Assembly (NCBI RefSeq): GCF_018398315.1
Contig: NZ_JAHBRW010000003.1
Span: 1 to 64,000 of the forward strand
From: Chelatococcus sp. YT9
GTDB lineage: Bacteria > Pseudomonadota > Alphaproteobacteria > Rhizobiales > Beijerinckiaceae
Length of the DNA: 64,000 bases
Reading direction: 5' to 3'
The notes beneath the pieces were generated by a model. That model had not been told where the DNA came from. It did no database searches and saw only the letters and a program-made list of their open reading frames with translations. Below, piece after piece: positions 1-8,358 of this stretch. A program made the translations under genes and the position numbers. The number at the start of each line of letters is the position of its first letter. Position 1 is the stretch's first letter.

Positions 1-885
1 TCCATCACCCCTGATTTTAGTGAAAAGGCCACTAAGCGGGATGATTCGACTCCGCCGTTATGCGGCGTCAACAGTTTTTTGATCAAATTTTATTACCACA
101 AAGCGCGGTGTAACGGACGCCTCGTTATCATGCTTAGAACGAGTAAGGTCTCGGAGCCAGTCAGGAATCGAAGGCACGGTCCATCCCGGCCAGGCACCAA
201 GGTCAGAATCACCCCCAAAACACCCCACCGAACATGTACCGATCATGTTCATGAAAGGCCCACAAACCAACCCGAAGCCAGAACCGCCATGTTCAGCACA
301 GGTTGACGTCAAGTGGGGCAGGAAATCCTCCAATCCCAGCAATCTCAGACGCTAAGCGAAACAGACAGCGAGAATGACACTCTGGATTAGCGCTAGAATG
401 AGCAGGGACACGTCACAGAGACGCACGAGCTAAATAGCTAGAGCGAGATAGCGCAAACAGACAAAGAGCGCTCAGAAGCGATCCCACCGACATAAGCCCT
501 GGCCAAAGGGAAAAGCAAACCGAGTGATCCGCACGAAGCGTCTCCCAAGTGAGAGATCCGGACATAGGGAGCAAGAACGGGGAGTGGGAAGGGCAGGGGA
601 GCGCGTAAAGAGGGGTGAAGTGGGGGAGAGGTTTGGAGGGTAGAGAGGGGAGGGATGTGTGAGGTGTGGGGAAGCCACCATCTCCTAGCCTTCCCACGCA
701 TACCCAAGGATAACATCCCCGACAGACACCGATTCACAACCTGCAGCTTCTGATGCACTCTCAAACAGTTAGGGTTCTCGACATCGGCATAGAGCGCGGC
801 GGAGCGGTCGCTATAGTTCGGCTTCATGGCTGGACTTCCCTCGCAGGGCTTATGGGAAAGCGCGTTGTGAAGGCGCCCCGGCGCA
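1..885. other. Non-coding region with G-rich tract
   Basis: No convincing gene is visible on either strand. Bases 1-50 are AT-richer than the rest and their complement resembles the kind of terminal sequence seen at insertion-sequence ends; this is a weak impression only. A short stem CGCCG-TTATG-CGGCG near 52-66 is followed a few bases later by a run of six T, a poor terminator candidate. Bases about 550-665 are strongly purine-biased with many runs of three to five G (see findings). The ORFs here are low-complexity or composition-driven and match no family I recognise. Confidence 0.55.
579..599 (+). other. Candidate G-quadruplex motif
   Basis: Four G-runs (579-582, 586-588, 591-593, 596-599) are separated by loops of three, two and two bases, which fits the classical G3+N1-7 quadruplex pattern. 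Further G-runs follow at 612-615, 622-626, 638-640, 647-650 and 652-654. The tract is non-coding. Fold and function are inferred from pattern only. Confidence 0.5.
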
Positions 886-905
886 CTCGCCGGAGCGCCG
901 CTCCA

Positions 906-1886
906 TCAGCCCTTCACGAAGGCGAGCAGGTCGGGGTTGATCACATCGGCATGGGTGGTGAGCATGCCGTGCGGATAGCCCTTGTAGAGCTTCAGCGTCC
1001 CGTGCTTCAGCAGCTTGACCGACTTTTCGGCCGCATCCTGATAGGGCACCACCTGGTCGTCATCACCATGCAGGACGAGGGTCGGCACGGTGATCGCCTT
1101 CAGGTCCCCGGTCTGGTCGGTCTCCGAGAAGGCCTTGATGCCGTCATAATGCGCCTTGGCCGAGCCGATCATCCCCTGCCGCCACCAGTTCTGGATGGTG
1201 CCGGGGATCGGCGTCACGCCGGGGCGGTTGAAGCCGTAGAACGGCCCGGAGGGCACATCGAGGAAGAACTGGGCGCGATTGGCAGCCAGGGCGGCGCGGA
1301 ACCCGTCGAACACCTCGATCGGCGTGCCCTCGGGATTGGTCGCGGACTTGACCATGATCGGCGGGATCGCCGACACCAGAACCGCCTTCGCGACGCGCCC
1401 CTGCGGCTGGCCATGTTTCGCAACATAGCGTGCAACCTCGCCGCCACCGGTCGAGTGACCGATATGGACAGCATTGCGCAGGTCGAGGTGCTCGGCCACG
1501 ACCGAGGCGTCGGCGGCATAGTGATCTATGTCGTGGCCTTCGCTGACCTGCGACGAGCGGCCGTGACCGCGCCGGTCATGGGCGACGACGCGATAGCCGT
1601 GCTGGAGGAAGAACAGCATCTGGGTGTCCCAGTCGTCAGACGACAGCGGCCAGCCATGATGGAACACGATCGGCTGCGCGGTCTTCGGACCCCAGTCCTT
1701 GTAGAAGATCTCGACACCGTCCTTGGTGGTGACGTAAGCGGAAGTCATGTAGTGGGATCCTTTCGCGGTCTGGACCTGTAGTGATTGCGCGATGCTCTCT
1801 CCCATCGGCAGGAGAGCCGCAGCCGAGATGCCGGCTGCTCCGGCAAGGAAAGTGCGCCGGCTATGTACGGATGCTGGAAGATCCAT
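906..1886 (-). CDS. Tat-exported alpha/beta hydrolase (non-heme chloroperoxidase-like)
   Basis: 326-residue alpha/beta-hydrolase of the non-heme chloroperoxidase/arylesterase type. Residues about 8-35 form a twin-arginine signal (SRRTFLAG followed by an alanine-rich hydrophobic stretch), so the enzyme is probably exported folded to the periplasm. The core starts near residue 47. The oxyanion segment HHGWP lies near 76, the nucleophile elbow GHSTGG places the catalytic Ser at 145, an acid in GDDDQVVP near 275 and the His in YPHGM near 307 complete the triad. I chose the ATG at 1886 because a GAGG lies eight bases upstream; a GTG nine bases earlier would overlap that site. Substrate unknown. 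A core-only start near residue 47 is possible if the leader is not used. Confidence 0.85.
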   Translation of the reverse strand: MDLPASVHSRRTFLAGAAGISAAALLPMGESIAQSLQVQTAKGSHYMTSAYVTTKDGVEIFYKDWGPKTAQPIVFHHGWPLSSDDWDTQMLFFLQHGYRVVAHDRRGHGRSSQVSEGHDIDHYAADASVVAEHLDLRNAVHIGHSTGGGEVARYVAKHGQPQGRVAKAVLVSAIPPIMVKSATNPEGTPIEVFDGFRAALAANRAQFFLDVPSGPFYGFNRPGVTPIPGTIQNWWRQGMIGSAKAHYDGIKAFSETDQTGDLKAITVPTLVLHGDDDQVVPYQDAAEKSVKLLKHGTLKLYKGYPHGMLTTHADVINPDLLAFVKG

Positions 1887-2094
1887 CGGGAACACCTCGT
1901 CTATTCGTTCTGAGATCAGCTATACCGGCATTCCGGGGTCCCGGTCGGACATAGACACTCAAGATCAGGACATTCTGAAGTGCCGCTTTATGCGCAAGAA
2001 ATAACTATAAGAGAAGTGTGCATTCAAAATATCGTAATATTATAAAAATGAACTAGACGAACTGAATTCAGAATCATAATTCTAATCTAGAAGC
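1887..2094. other. AT-rich intergenic region
   Basis: This gap between the DsrE-like gene and the hydrolase is far more AT-rich than its surroundings, especially 1985-2095. It contains a weak inverted repeat AGAAT-CATA-ATTCT near 2071-2084. It probably carries the end of the upstream transcript and the promoter of the exported hydrolase. No clear -10/-35 pair could be assigned. Confidence 0.4.
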
Positions 2095-2532
2095 CTATTC
2101 GGTTATTTTAACATAACCGCTTTGCACGAGCTCGATCGTACGGGACATGGCGTCGGTGTTCACCGGGATGGACGGAAGCAGGTCCTCATTGCCCCAGCCA
2201 TGAGCTTTGGCCGTTGCGCCGCAAAGTTCGACGCGAACACCACGATCCTGCAGGTCCTTGATCATGTGGTTGTAGGGATTGCCGGTCGAAATATTGCGAT
2301 CGGCGTGGTAGGCATCATCGTGCAGCGTGACGTGGCCGGCATTGGTGTGGAAGACCGCGACCACGTCGGCGCTGACTTTCCAGTCCGCAGCGTCGCCCGT
2401 GATGAGTCGCATATGGAATATCGAGGCGGGAAGATCGCCCTCGAATGCCAGGCTGCCGACGCTGAAGACGGCCTTGACCGATTTCAGGACGACCGGGATG
2501 TCGATGGTCAGAGGCTTTGCGGTGGAGGTCAT
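2095..2532 (-). CDS. DsrE-family-like small protein
   Basis: 145-residue protein resembling the DsrE/YchN-like fold family: a short beta-alpha-beta protein with hydrophobic strands such as VELCGATAKA near residue 105 and a C-terminal strand ending in a lysine-rich tail. The Cys in that segment is where DsrE-like proteins carry a conserved cysteine used in sulfur relay. The start is set by a good AGGAG nine bases upstream of the ATG; an in-frame upstream extension has no such site. It lies upstream of the exported hydrolase on the same strand, separated by about 200 AT-rich bases, so co-transcription is uncertain. Physiological role unknown. Confidence 0.75.
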   Translation of the reverse strand: MTSTAKPLTIDIPVVLKSVKAVFSVGSLAFEGDLPASIFHMRLITGDAADWKVSADVVAVFHTNAGHVTLHDDAYHADRNISTGNPYNHMIKDLQDRGVRVELCGATAKAHGWGNEDLLPSIPVNTDAMSRTIELVQSGYVKITE

Positions 2533-2646
2533 CGGATGGCTCCTCATTGAGTATCTTGACTGCCGCGGCTCAGCGCCGGGCTGATGGCGCCTTGCTCGCG
2601 CCGAGCGGGGATCGCAGGCCGGAGCGCGCACGTTCCGGCCGGGTCG

Positions 2647-2745
2647 TCAAACGCCCTCGAAGACAAGCCGAGTGAAGAACGCGGGCGAGATCACCGCCTT
2701 GCCCCACTTCTCGTCGAAGGCACGTGTCAAGCCGGCTGATGTGAA
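2647..2745 (-). pseudogene. C-terminal remnant of an unidentified gene
   Basis: An open reading stretch of about 30 codons without a start ends at a TGA at 2647-2649. Its conceptual peptide (including the segments AFDEKWGK and SPAFFTRLVFEG) looks like genuine protein sequence rather than noise, with coding-type third-position GC, but I cannot assign a family. It lies between the DsrE-like gene and the tRNA, the side opposite to the integrated element, and is probably the tail of a gene lost by rearrangement. Confidence 0.3.
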
Positions 2746-2846
2746 AAGTGCGGAAAAAAGAGTATTGGAATACAAGGGTTTACAAGGGTTGCACGTAGGG
2801 GCTTAACACCTGCACAAAATCCGCGTAAGCACTACGTAAGCGGTAA

Positions 2847-2923
2847 GCACCCGTAGCTCAGCTGGATAGAGCGTCGCCCTCCGAAGGCGAAGGCCACACG
2901 TTCGAATCGTGTCGGGTGCGCCA
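2847..2923 (+). tRNA. tRNA-Arg (anticodon CCG)
   Basis: A 77-base cloverleaf folds with no mismatch in the main stems: acceptor GCACCCG (2847-2853) with CGGGTGC (2913-2919), anticodon stem TCGCC (2874-2878) with GGCGA (2886-2890), loop CTCCGAA giving anticodon CCG at 2881-2883, T-arm ACACG-TTCGAAT-CGTGT, and an encoded G-CCA end. It reads codon CGG. The leader carries three close copies of GTAAGC (2825, 2836, 2843). The 3' end abuts the recombinase pseudogene, so the tRNA 3' half is the likely attachment site used by an integrated element. Confidence 0.97.
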
Positions 2924-4484
2924 CTTCCGTTCAAAACTGCGAACACCCAGATTGCGCGCGGCATTGCCCGCGATCGCCTGCTCCAGGGTGGATTTATCCC
3001 CGATGATACGGACGAGATCGTCATCGACTTCGATACGATCGACGACCGCCTGGATGTAGGCCTTGCGAAACGCGATGTCGCCGGAGGTAACGCTTTCGCG
3101 CATCAGGCGTCCGAACCGTTCGATGGCTTCCGGCTCCAGGACGGTCGGCGGAGCGGCTTGGGCCTTGATCCGCTCGAGCGCAGCGGTTGCGCGATCACGC
3201 TCCAGCTTGAGGGCGGCGATCCGCTCCTTCAGCAGGTCGTCAAGATCGGTCACGCCGTCCTCGACCATCTTGTAGAGACGCTTCAACCGATCCTCGGCCT
3301 GGCTCGCCTCGCTCTGGAGCGTGGTGATCCGACCATCGACCTCAAGCGCACGCTCGGCGCGCCCCGCCGCGAGGCCCGCGAGCATGGTCGTGAGCCGGTC
3401 CCGCTGGAACAGGTGGTCGACGAGATGATCGGTGACGAGCGTGTCGAGCCTGTCCATCCGAATGGCTCGTCCCCTTGCAGGCCGTCTTGCCCATCCGGCC
3501 ATGGACAGAGCATGAGTAGTAGCGGTGGACCTGCCCCGATTTCGAGGTGCCGGTCCGCAGCGTCATCGCGCCCGAGCAGGTGGCGCAGGTCGCAAGACCG
3601 GTCAACAGGATCGGGCCGGTGACGACACGCGGCGGCGTGGTCATCGGGGCGTTGACCTTCATGCGCGTCTGCACCGCGTCGAATTCGTCGCGCGGGATAA
3701 TGGCCGGCACCTCGACAACGATGTGCTCGCTCGCCGGTTTCTGGGTCAGCGTCTTGGCCTCGCGCTTGTTGAAAACCCATTCGCCGATATAGACGGTGTT
3801 GGTCAGGATGCCGTGGACGGTCGCGACGCCGAAGCGGGCTCCCTTGCGCGTGCGGTAGCCGCGCTCGTTCAGCCAGCAGGTCACCTGCTTGATGCCGAGC
3901 GGTCCGCTCGTCCCGTCACCCGACCGGTAGAGCTTGAAGATCTGCCGCATGGTCTCCGCTTCGACCGGATCCTCGACGAGCTTCTTCTTGGTCCGGTTGC
4001 CGCGCTTCTCGACTTCAGCGGTGGTGAAACCGAGCGGAACCGGCGAGCCATTATAAAAACCTTGGCGTGCATTTTCTTTCATTGCACGTAAAACGTGTTT
4101 TGCGTTCTCCCGGCTCTGATATTCGTCGAAGAGTGCAATCACCTGGCGCATCATCACCTGAGCCGGATCGTCTCCCAGTTCCTGGGTAATAGAAACAAGG
4201 CGCACGCCCGCCTTCGCGAGCTTGCGGATATACATCTCCAGCCCGAAGGCATCGCGGAAGAAGCGGCTGAACGAGTGGACCAGGATCATGTCGAACGGCC
4301 GATCGTCGTCGCAAGCGCGCTCGATCATCTTCTGGAATTCCGGCCGGGCATCGTCGGTCGCCGAGGCGCCGGGCTTGACATATTCGGCGACGAGGTTCCA
4401 GCCTTTGCCGGCACAGAAAGCGAGGATCTGCTTGCGCTGATCGAAGATCGACAGGTCAGACTCGGCTTGCCTTCCGGTCGACAC
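2858..4484 (-). pseudogene. Serine recombinase, frameshifted and 5'-defective
   Basis: A site-specific serine recombinase with resolvase domain (about 1-145, including the Ser-Arg-rich HSFSRFFRD segment), recombinase domain and a zinc-ribbon (CATC...C) followed by a coiled coil. Two lesions are visible. First, a run CCCC at 3471-3474 shifts frame; removing one base joins the end of the first frame (GKTACKG) to RAIRMDRLDTLV in the second, restoring the family's normal reading. Second, the catalytic-serine motif YFRVST straddles the first usable codon (GTG at 4484), and a TGA lies six codons upstream of that GTG, so the beta-strand before the nucleophile has no ordinary start. At the other end the frame runs into the antisense of tRNA-Arg before stopping at 2858. 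A sequencing error could explain the frameshift but not the start defect. Confidence 0.85.
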
Positions 4485-5001
4485 ACGAAAGTATCCACAC
4501 GCTCAAACGGAGCCGTCCGATATCGTCGACACAAAATTCGACTTGTGGAGATACTGGTTCATCTTTGCCTTCCCGCGCAGATCGATTTCAGATTGGAGCA
4601 TAATTCTTGTTGTAGATCAAATGTTTACAACGAGACGACGAACGATATCCTCACTCGGATTGATCTCGCGCCAGTGACAACGGGGGCAAACCGGCGCTCG
4701 CTATCTCTCAGCCCCAGTTTGGCGGCGCCTGACCGCCGCCTCGTCGTCATCCGCTTGCCGGTGTATCCAACAAGGAGCCGATACGGGTCGGCGCCGTGCC
4801 CTGCATGCCCCGAGGGGAGCCCGGCCCCAGCGTCGAGCCAGGCCGACCTTCTCTCTGAGACCGCGAGCATACCGGCAGGCGGCGCGCGTCAAGGACGGGC
4901 GGTTCCCCCACCCGCCGGCAGGCCGGTCGCTGCGCGATCCCTGACCCGATCCTCCAACACCCGGTCAGCGACCTCCGTTATCGAGACAACGGAGGTTCAC
5001 C
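4485..5001. other. Intergenic stretch within the element remnant
   Basis: No gene I recognise. An 81-codon open frame exists on the minus strand at 4625-4870 but lacks a clear ribosome site and any family motif. Bases 4555-4640 are AT-rich compared with their surroundings and could hold the old recombinase promoter. Recombinases of this type are often preceded by a DUF2924 gene; I see none here. Confidence 0.4.
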
Positions 5002-5160
5002 ATGACCAACTTCTTCGACATCCATGCCGAAATCGCCGAATTGCGCGCGGAACTCGCCGAGTGCATCCTCACCCGCAAAGAGCGCGCCACGACCCTTCGC
5101 CGCCTCGAAACCTTGCTCGTCGAGGTCGAGCGGCACCGCGAAAAGGAGGAGGGAGCATAA
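5002..5160 (+). CDS. Small coiled-coil-like protein of the integrated element
   Basis: A 52-codon gene with an excellent GGAGG six bases upstream of ATG. The peptide begins MTNFFDIHAEIAELRAEL and is highly charged with regular leucine/isoleucine/alanine spacing, so it should be almost wholly alpha-helical and probably forms a coiled coil. There is no signal or membrane segment. Two strong hairpins follow at once (5147-5170 overlapping the stop codon, and 5176-5205), which supports a discrete short transcript. Small proteins of this kind sit beside DUF736 genes in alphaproteobacterial plasmids and islands; its function is unknown to me. Confidence 0.65.
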   Translation: MTNFFDIHAEIAELRAELAECILTRKERATTLRRLETLLVEVERHREKEEGA

Positions 5161-5170
5161 GCTCCCTCCT
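5147..5170 (+). terminator. Hairpin overlapping the stop of the small ORF
   Basis: Perfect 10-bp inverted repeat AGGAGGGAGC (5147-5156), four-base loop ATAA (5157-5160, containing the TAA stop) and GCTCCCTCCT (5161-5170), then ATTCT. The geometry fits a compact intrinsic terminator, although the T-tract is short. The left arm also contains AGGAGG, which the hairpin would hide. Confidence 0.6.
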
Positions 5171-5175
5171 ATTCT

Positions 5176-5205
5176 GACGCCGGTCGCGTCAGCGCGACCG
5201 GCGTC
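5176..5205 (+). terminator. Second strong hairpin (13-bp stem)
   Basis: Perfect 13-bp stem: GACGCCGGTCGCG (5176-5188), loop TCAG (5189-5192), CGCGACCGGCGTC (5193-5205). No T-run follows, so it may be a transcript-stabilising or protein-binding element rather than a classical terminator. It lies six bases after the first hairpin. Confidence 0.55.
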
Positions 5206-5870
5206 GTCTGTTCGGCCGGCGATGGCGATGCCCCACCGGAAGTGCTCCGCTGGGCAGGCGTGCTGCTCGCCTCGGCGCCGTCAGGCGAACGCAGCGCGGC
5301 GACCGATCACGTCATCATCGTCATCAAAGGGCGGGCAGGTCGATGGAGAGCGGGATCGACGTCTCCCGCCCATCCCGACAGCGCAGAGCGTTGGGCGCCG
5401 GGCGTCAGCATCATCCCGGTCGGACGGAGACAGGCGAACCGGCAGCATCTCCGTCGCAACGTCTCACCATGATCGCGCTTCACAGCCCGGACCGGATCGA
5501 GGCAGGCCGGCAGCCGGCGAGCCCCGGTGACGGTTATCGTGAACCCGCCGAGCCCGGCCAGATTCTCCTTACCCTGCCAGTTGCCGCGCTCCGAAACGGC
5601 CTCTCCAATGGGCTGATCTGGCCGAAGGACGGCTGACGCCTCGACCGCCTCAGGCGCAACAGCTCCGTCAAAACTTTCTTCCCCTGAGGGGTCACCCCAC
5701 GCGACAGGTCGCGCGGGGACCCCGAACCCCTCATTCCTCGCGAAACAAGAAACTTCCTCCTCTGCTGTCAGGCCCCCTTTCGGGGGTGCGCCGGCGCTCG
5801 CCTCCGGCCTGCCGATCGCCATCGAGGCCGCACCGGTGCGGGCTCGAAGCAGACATCGAGGAGAACCACC
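5206..5870. other. Gene-poor stretch between element genes
   Basis: No family is recognisable. A plus-strand frame from an ATG at 5469 to a TGA at 5636 (about 55 codons, with segments such as ALRNGLSNGLIWPKDG) has plausible codon use but no clear ribosome site and no homologue I know. Bases 5690-5850 precede the DUF736 gene and probably contain its promoter and leader. Overlapping long minus-strand frames here are composition artefacts of GC-rich DNA. Confidence 0.35.
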
Positions 5871-6197
5871 ATGGCCACCATCGGCACCTTCAAGCAGACC
5901 GCCACCAACGAGTTCGCCGGCGACATCGTCACCCTCAGCGTCCAGGCCAAAGGTGTCCGCATCGTCCCGGAGACCCGCATCACCGGCGAGAATGCTCCCA
6001 GCCACCGCGTCTTTGTCGGCCGCGCCGAGATCGGAGCCGCCTGGTCCAAGCGCTCCAGCGAGGGCCGCGACTATCTCGGGCTCAAGCTCGACGATCCCAG
6101 CTTCACCGCCCCGATCTTCGCCAACCTCTTCGACGACGAGGACGGCGAAGGCTTCAGCCTGATCTGGTCCCGCCCCAGCCGCCGCAGCGGCGAATGA
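5871..6197 (+). CDS. DUF736 family protein
   Basis: 108-residue protein of the DUF736 family, recognisable from its opening MATIGTFK, the central LSVQAKGVRIVP segment, the W-rich AAWSK stretch and the DYLGLKLDDPSF motif near residues 67-78. DUF736 proteins are small, soluble and carried mainly by plasmids, integrative elements and conjugation regions of Alphaproteobacteria; their biochemical role is not established. GAGGAG lies just upstream of the ATG. With the broken recombinase and tRNA at one side it marks this stretch as the remnant of a mobile element. Confidence 0.9.
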   Translation: MATIGTFKQTATNEFAGDIVTLSVQAKGVRIVPETRITGENAPSHRVFVGRAEIGAAWSKRSSEGRDYLGLKLDDPSFTAPIFANLFDDEDGEGFSLIWSRPSRRSGE

Positions 6198-6291
6198 GAC
6201 CGGCACCCCAGCCCCGCCGGACATATCCGGCGGGGCATCGCCCAAGCTGTCGCGGAGACGGACCGGGCCGCGGAGACGCGCCCGGCTGATG

Positions 6292-6492
6292 TCATTGCTC
6301 CCGCCTCAGGCGGGCGGCTCGTTTCATATAGGCGAGAAGCGCATTGCCCTCCGGCTGCGCGGCGGGGCTTCCATCGGGGCCTGCGCTGCCGGCAGGCGGT
6401 TTCGGCAGAGCCCCTGGGAAAGCCAGCGTTCCCTCCGCAGGCTGCGGCTTTCGTCCGCGCGCGGGCTTGGTGCTCTTGCCCGCCGCAGGCAA
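6292..6492 (-). CDS. Possible small basic protein or gene tail, unrecognised
   Basis: An open frame of 66 codons begins at a TTG (6492); a TAG lies fifteen codons further upstream. The peptide is proline/alanine-rich and basic, ending AYMKRAARLRREQ. The proline-rich linker followed by a basic helical tail looks like the C-terminal end of a larger protein whose front is lost, or a small nucleic-acid-associated protein of the element. No clear ribosome site is visible. I do not recognise a family, and coding status is uncertain. Confidence 0.3.
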   Translation of the reverse strand: MPAAGKSTKPARGRKPQPAEGTLAFPGALPKPPAGSAGPDGSPAAQPEGNALLAYMKRAARLRREQ

Positions 6493-6573
6493 TCGAGCGG
6501 GGCCACAGGGCGGACGGCCGCCCTATGGCTCATGCTGATGCCGAGATCTGGTGATTCAGACGATGCTGCTCGG

Positions 6574-7518
6574 CTATTGTCCGATCTTGGCGAGCTCGGC
6601 CTCGAGCTCGGGCAGGACGGTGAAGAGGTCGCCGACGAGGCCGTAATCGGCGATCTGGAAGATCGGCGCCTCCTCGTCCTTGTTGATGGCGACGATGACC
6701 TTCGAGTCCTTCATGCCAGCGAGATGCTGGATCGCGCCGGAGATGCCGACGGCGATGTAGAGTTCGGGCGCGACCACCTTGCCGGTCTGGCCGACCTGCC
6801 AGTCGTTCGGGGCATAGCCGGCATCGACCGCGGCGCGCGAGGCGCCCATCGCGGCGCCGAGCCGGTCGGCCACCGGCTCGATCACCTTGCCGAAGTTCTC
6901 GGCCGAAGCCAGCGCCCGGCCGCCCGAGATGATGATCCGGGCGGAAGCCAGCTCCGGCCGGTCGGACTTGGCGACCTCCTCGCCCTTGAAGGACGAATTG
7001 CCGGGGTTCTCAGCCGCCGAGACGTTCTCGACCGCAGCCGAGCCGCCTTCGCCCGCCGCCGCGAAGGAGGCGGTGCGGATGGTCAAGAGCTTCTTGGCGT
7101 CGGTCGACTGCACGGTCTGGATGGCATTTCCGGCATAGACCGGGCGCTCGAACGTGTCGGGCGAGACGATCGCGCTGACATCCGAGACCTGCATCACGTC
7201 GAGCAGGGCGGCGACGCGCGGCAGCACGTTCTTGCCGGTCGTGGTCGAGGGCGCGACGATGGCGTCGTAGCCAGCGGCCAGCTTGGCGATCAGCGCGGCG
7301 AGCGGCTCGGCCAGCGCATGGCCATAGGCCGCGTTATCGGCAAGCAGCACCTTCTCGACGCCGGCGAGCTTGGCGGCCGCATCGGCCGCGCCCTTGGCGC
7401 CCTGGCCGGCGACGAGGACATGCACGGGGCCGCCGAGCTTGGCAGCGGCGGTCAGCGCCTTGGCGGTGGCGTCCTTGACGGAGGCGTTGTCGTGTTCGGC
7501 GATCAGCAGCGTGGTCAT
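6574..7518 (-). CDS. etfA: Electron transfer flavoprotein alpha subunit
   Basis: 314-residue ETF alpha subunit (FixB type). ETF accepts electrons from acyl-CoA dehydrogenases and passes them to ETF:ubiquinone oxidoreductase in the membrane. The N-terminal domain opens [11 protein letters not shown]. The C-terminal FAD-binding domain shows the family signature: ISGGRALAS near 198, [20 protein letters not shown] near 225, then [16 protein letters not shown] and [13 protein letters not shown]. Length is normal for the family. It overlaps etfB by one base in a TGATG junction, so translation is probably coupled. It would serve the five acyl-CoA dehydrogenases encoded downstream in this window. Confidence 0.97.
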   Translation of the reverse strand: MTTLLIAEHDNASVKDATAKALTAAAKLGGPVHVLVAGQGAKGAADAAAKLAGVEKVLLADNAAYGHALAEPLAALIAKLAAGYDAIVAPSTTTGKNVLPRVAALLDVMQVSDVSAIVSPDTFERPVYAGNAIQTVQSTDAKKLLTIRTASFAAAGEGGSAAVENVSAAENPGNSSFKGEEVAKSDRPELASARIIISGGRALASAENFGKVIEPVADRLGAAMGASRAAVDAGYAPNDWQVGQTGKVVAPELYIAVGISGAIQHLAGMKDSKVIVAINKDEEAPIFQIADYGLVGDLFTVLPELEAELAKIGQ

Positions 7519-8264
7519 CAGATCACCCCGGCGGTCTTGAGCTTGGAGACGAGTTCGGCGGCGTTGGCCACCTTGACGCCGGCGGAGCGGCCGGCGGGCT
7601 CGACCGTCTTCAGAACCTTGAGGCGGGGCGCGACATCGACGCCGAGCGCATCGGCCGAGGTCTCGTCGAGCGGCTTCTTCTTCGCCTTCATGATGTTCGG
7701 CAACGAGGCATAGCGCGGCTCGTTGAGGCGCAGATCGGTGGTGACGATCGCCGGCAGCTTCAAGCCGACCGTCTGCAGGCCGCCATCGACCTCGCGGGTG
7801 ACGTCGACCAAGCCGTCGCCGACCACGACCTTCGAGGCGAAGGTGCCCTGGCCCCAGCCGAGCAGGGCTGCGAGCATCTGGCCGGTCTGGTTGCAGTCGT
7901 CGTCGATCGCCTGCTTGCCGAGGATGACGAGGCCGGGATTCTCCTGCTCGACCACCTTCTTAAGGAGCTTGGCGACGGCGAGCGGCTCGACCACGCCGTC
8001 GACCTTCACGAGGATGCCGCGATCGGCGCCCATGGCCAGCCCGGTACGGATCGTCTCGGCCGCCTGCGCCGGGCCGATCGAGACAACGACCACTTCGGTC
8101 GCCTTGCCGGCTTCCTTCAGGCGCAGCGCCTCTTCCACCGCGATCTCGTCGAACGGGTTCATCGACATCTTGACGTTGGCAAGCTCGACGCCAGAACCGT
8201 CAGCCTTCACGCGGATCTTCACGTTAAAGTCCGCTACCCGCTTAACCCCGACTAGAATTCTCAT
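7518..8264 (-). CDS. etfB: Electron transfer flavoprotein beta subunit
   Basis: 248-residue ETF beta subunit, the AMP-binding partner of EtfA. It begins [19 protein letters not shown] and contains the beta-subunit signature region with [21 protein letters not shown] near 160-180 followed by [22 protein letters not shown], which includes the recognition loop that contacts dehydrogenases. An AAGGTG lies ahead of the ATG. The gene is first in the etfB-etfA pair; about 95 bases separate it from the metallo-hydrolase gene upstream on the same strand. Everything about it looks intact and chromosomal. Confidence 0.97.
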   Translation of the reverse strand: MRILVGVKRVADFNVKIRVKADGSGVELANVKMSMNPFDEIAVEEALRLKEAGKATEVVVVSIGPAQAAETIRTGLAMGADRGILVKVDGVVEPLAVAKLLKKVVEQENPGLVILGKQAIDDDCNQTGQMLAALLGWGQGTFASKVVVGDGLVDVTREVDGGLQTVGLKLPAIVTTDLRLNEPRYASLPNIMKAKKKPLDETSADALGVDVAPRLKVLKTVEPAGRSAGVKVANAAELVSKLKTAGVI

Positions 8265-8358
8265 CGGATCACCTTTATTTTGTCATGGAAATCAGGGACG
8301 ATCGACTTTGTCGAACGCGGCCAAGGCCATCACACCCGCGCCGGCAGGCCGCGCGCAG

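Noticed and set aside
1-85. Insertion-sequence end at the left edge
   Set aside because: Some resemblance to repeats near IS termini, but no transposase, partner repeat or target duplication is visible, so no mobile element is called.
2769-2791. Tandem ACAAGGGTT repeats before the tRNA
   Set aside because: Two nine-base copies one base apart are too small to call a repeat element; noted only as local sequence structure.
2847-2923. C-terminal peptide of the recombinase reading through the tRNA
   Set aside because: The codons come from the tRNA complement, so these residues are not treated as genuine protein; only used to define the junction.
5307-6245. Long minus-strand open frame of about 312 codons across the DUF736 gene
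   Set aside because: It is the antisense of the recognised DUF736 gene, is Gly/Ala/Glu-rich without family motifs, and has no ribosome site.
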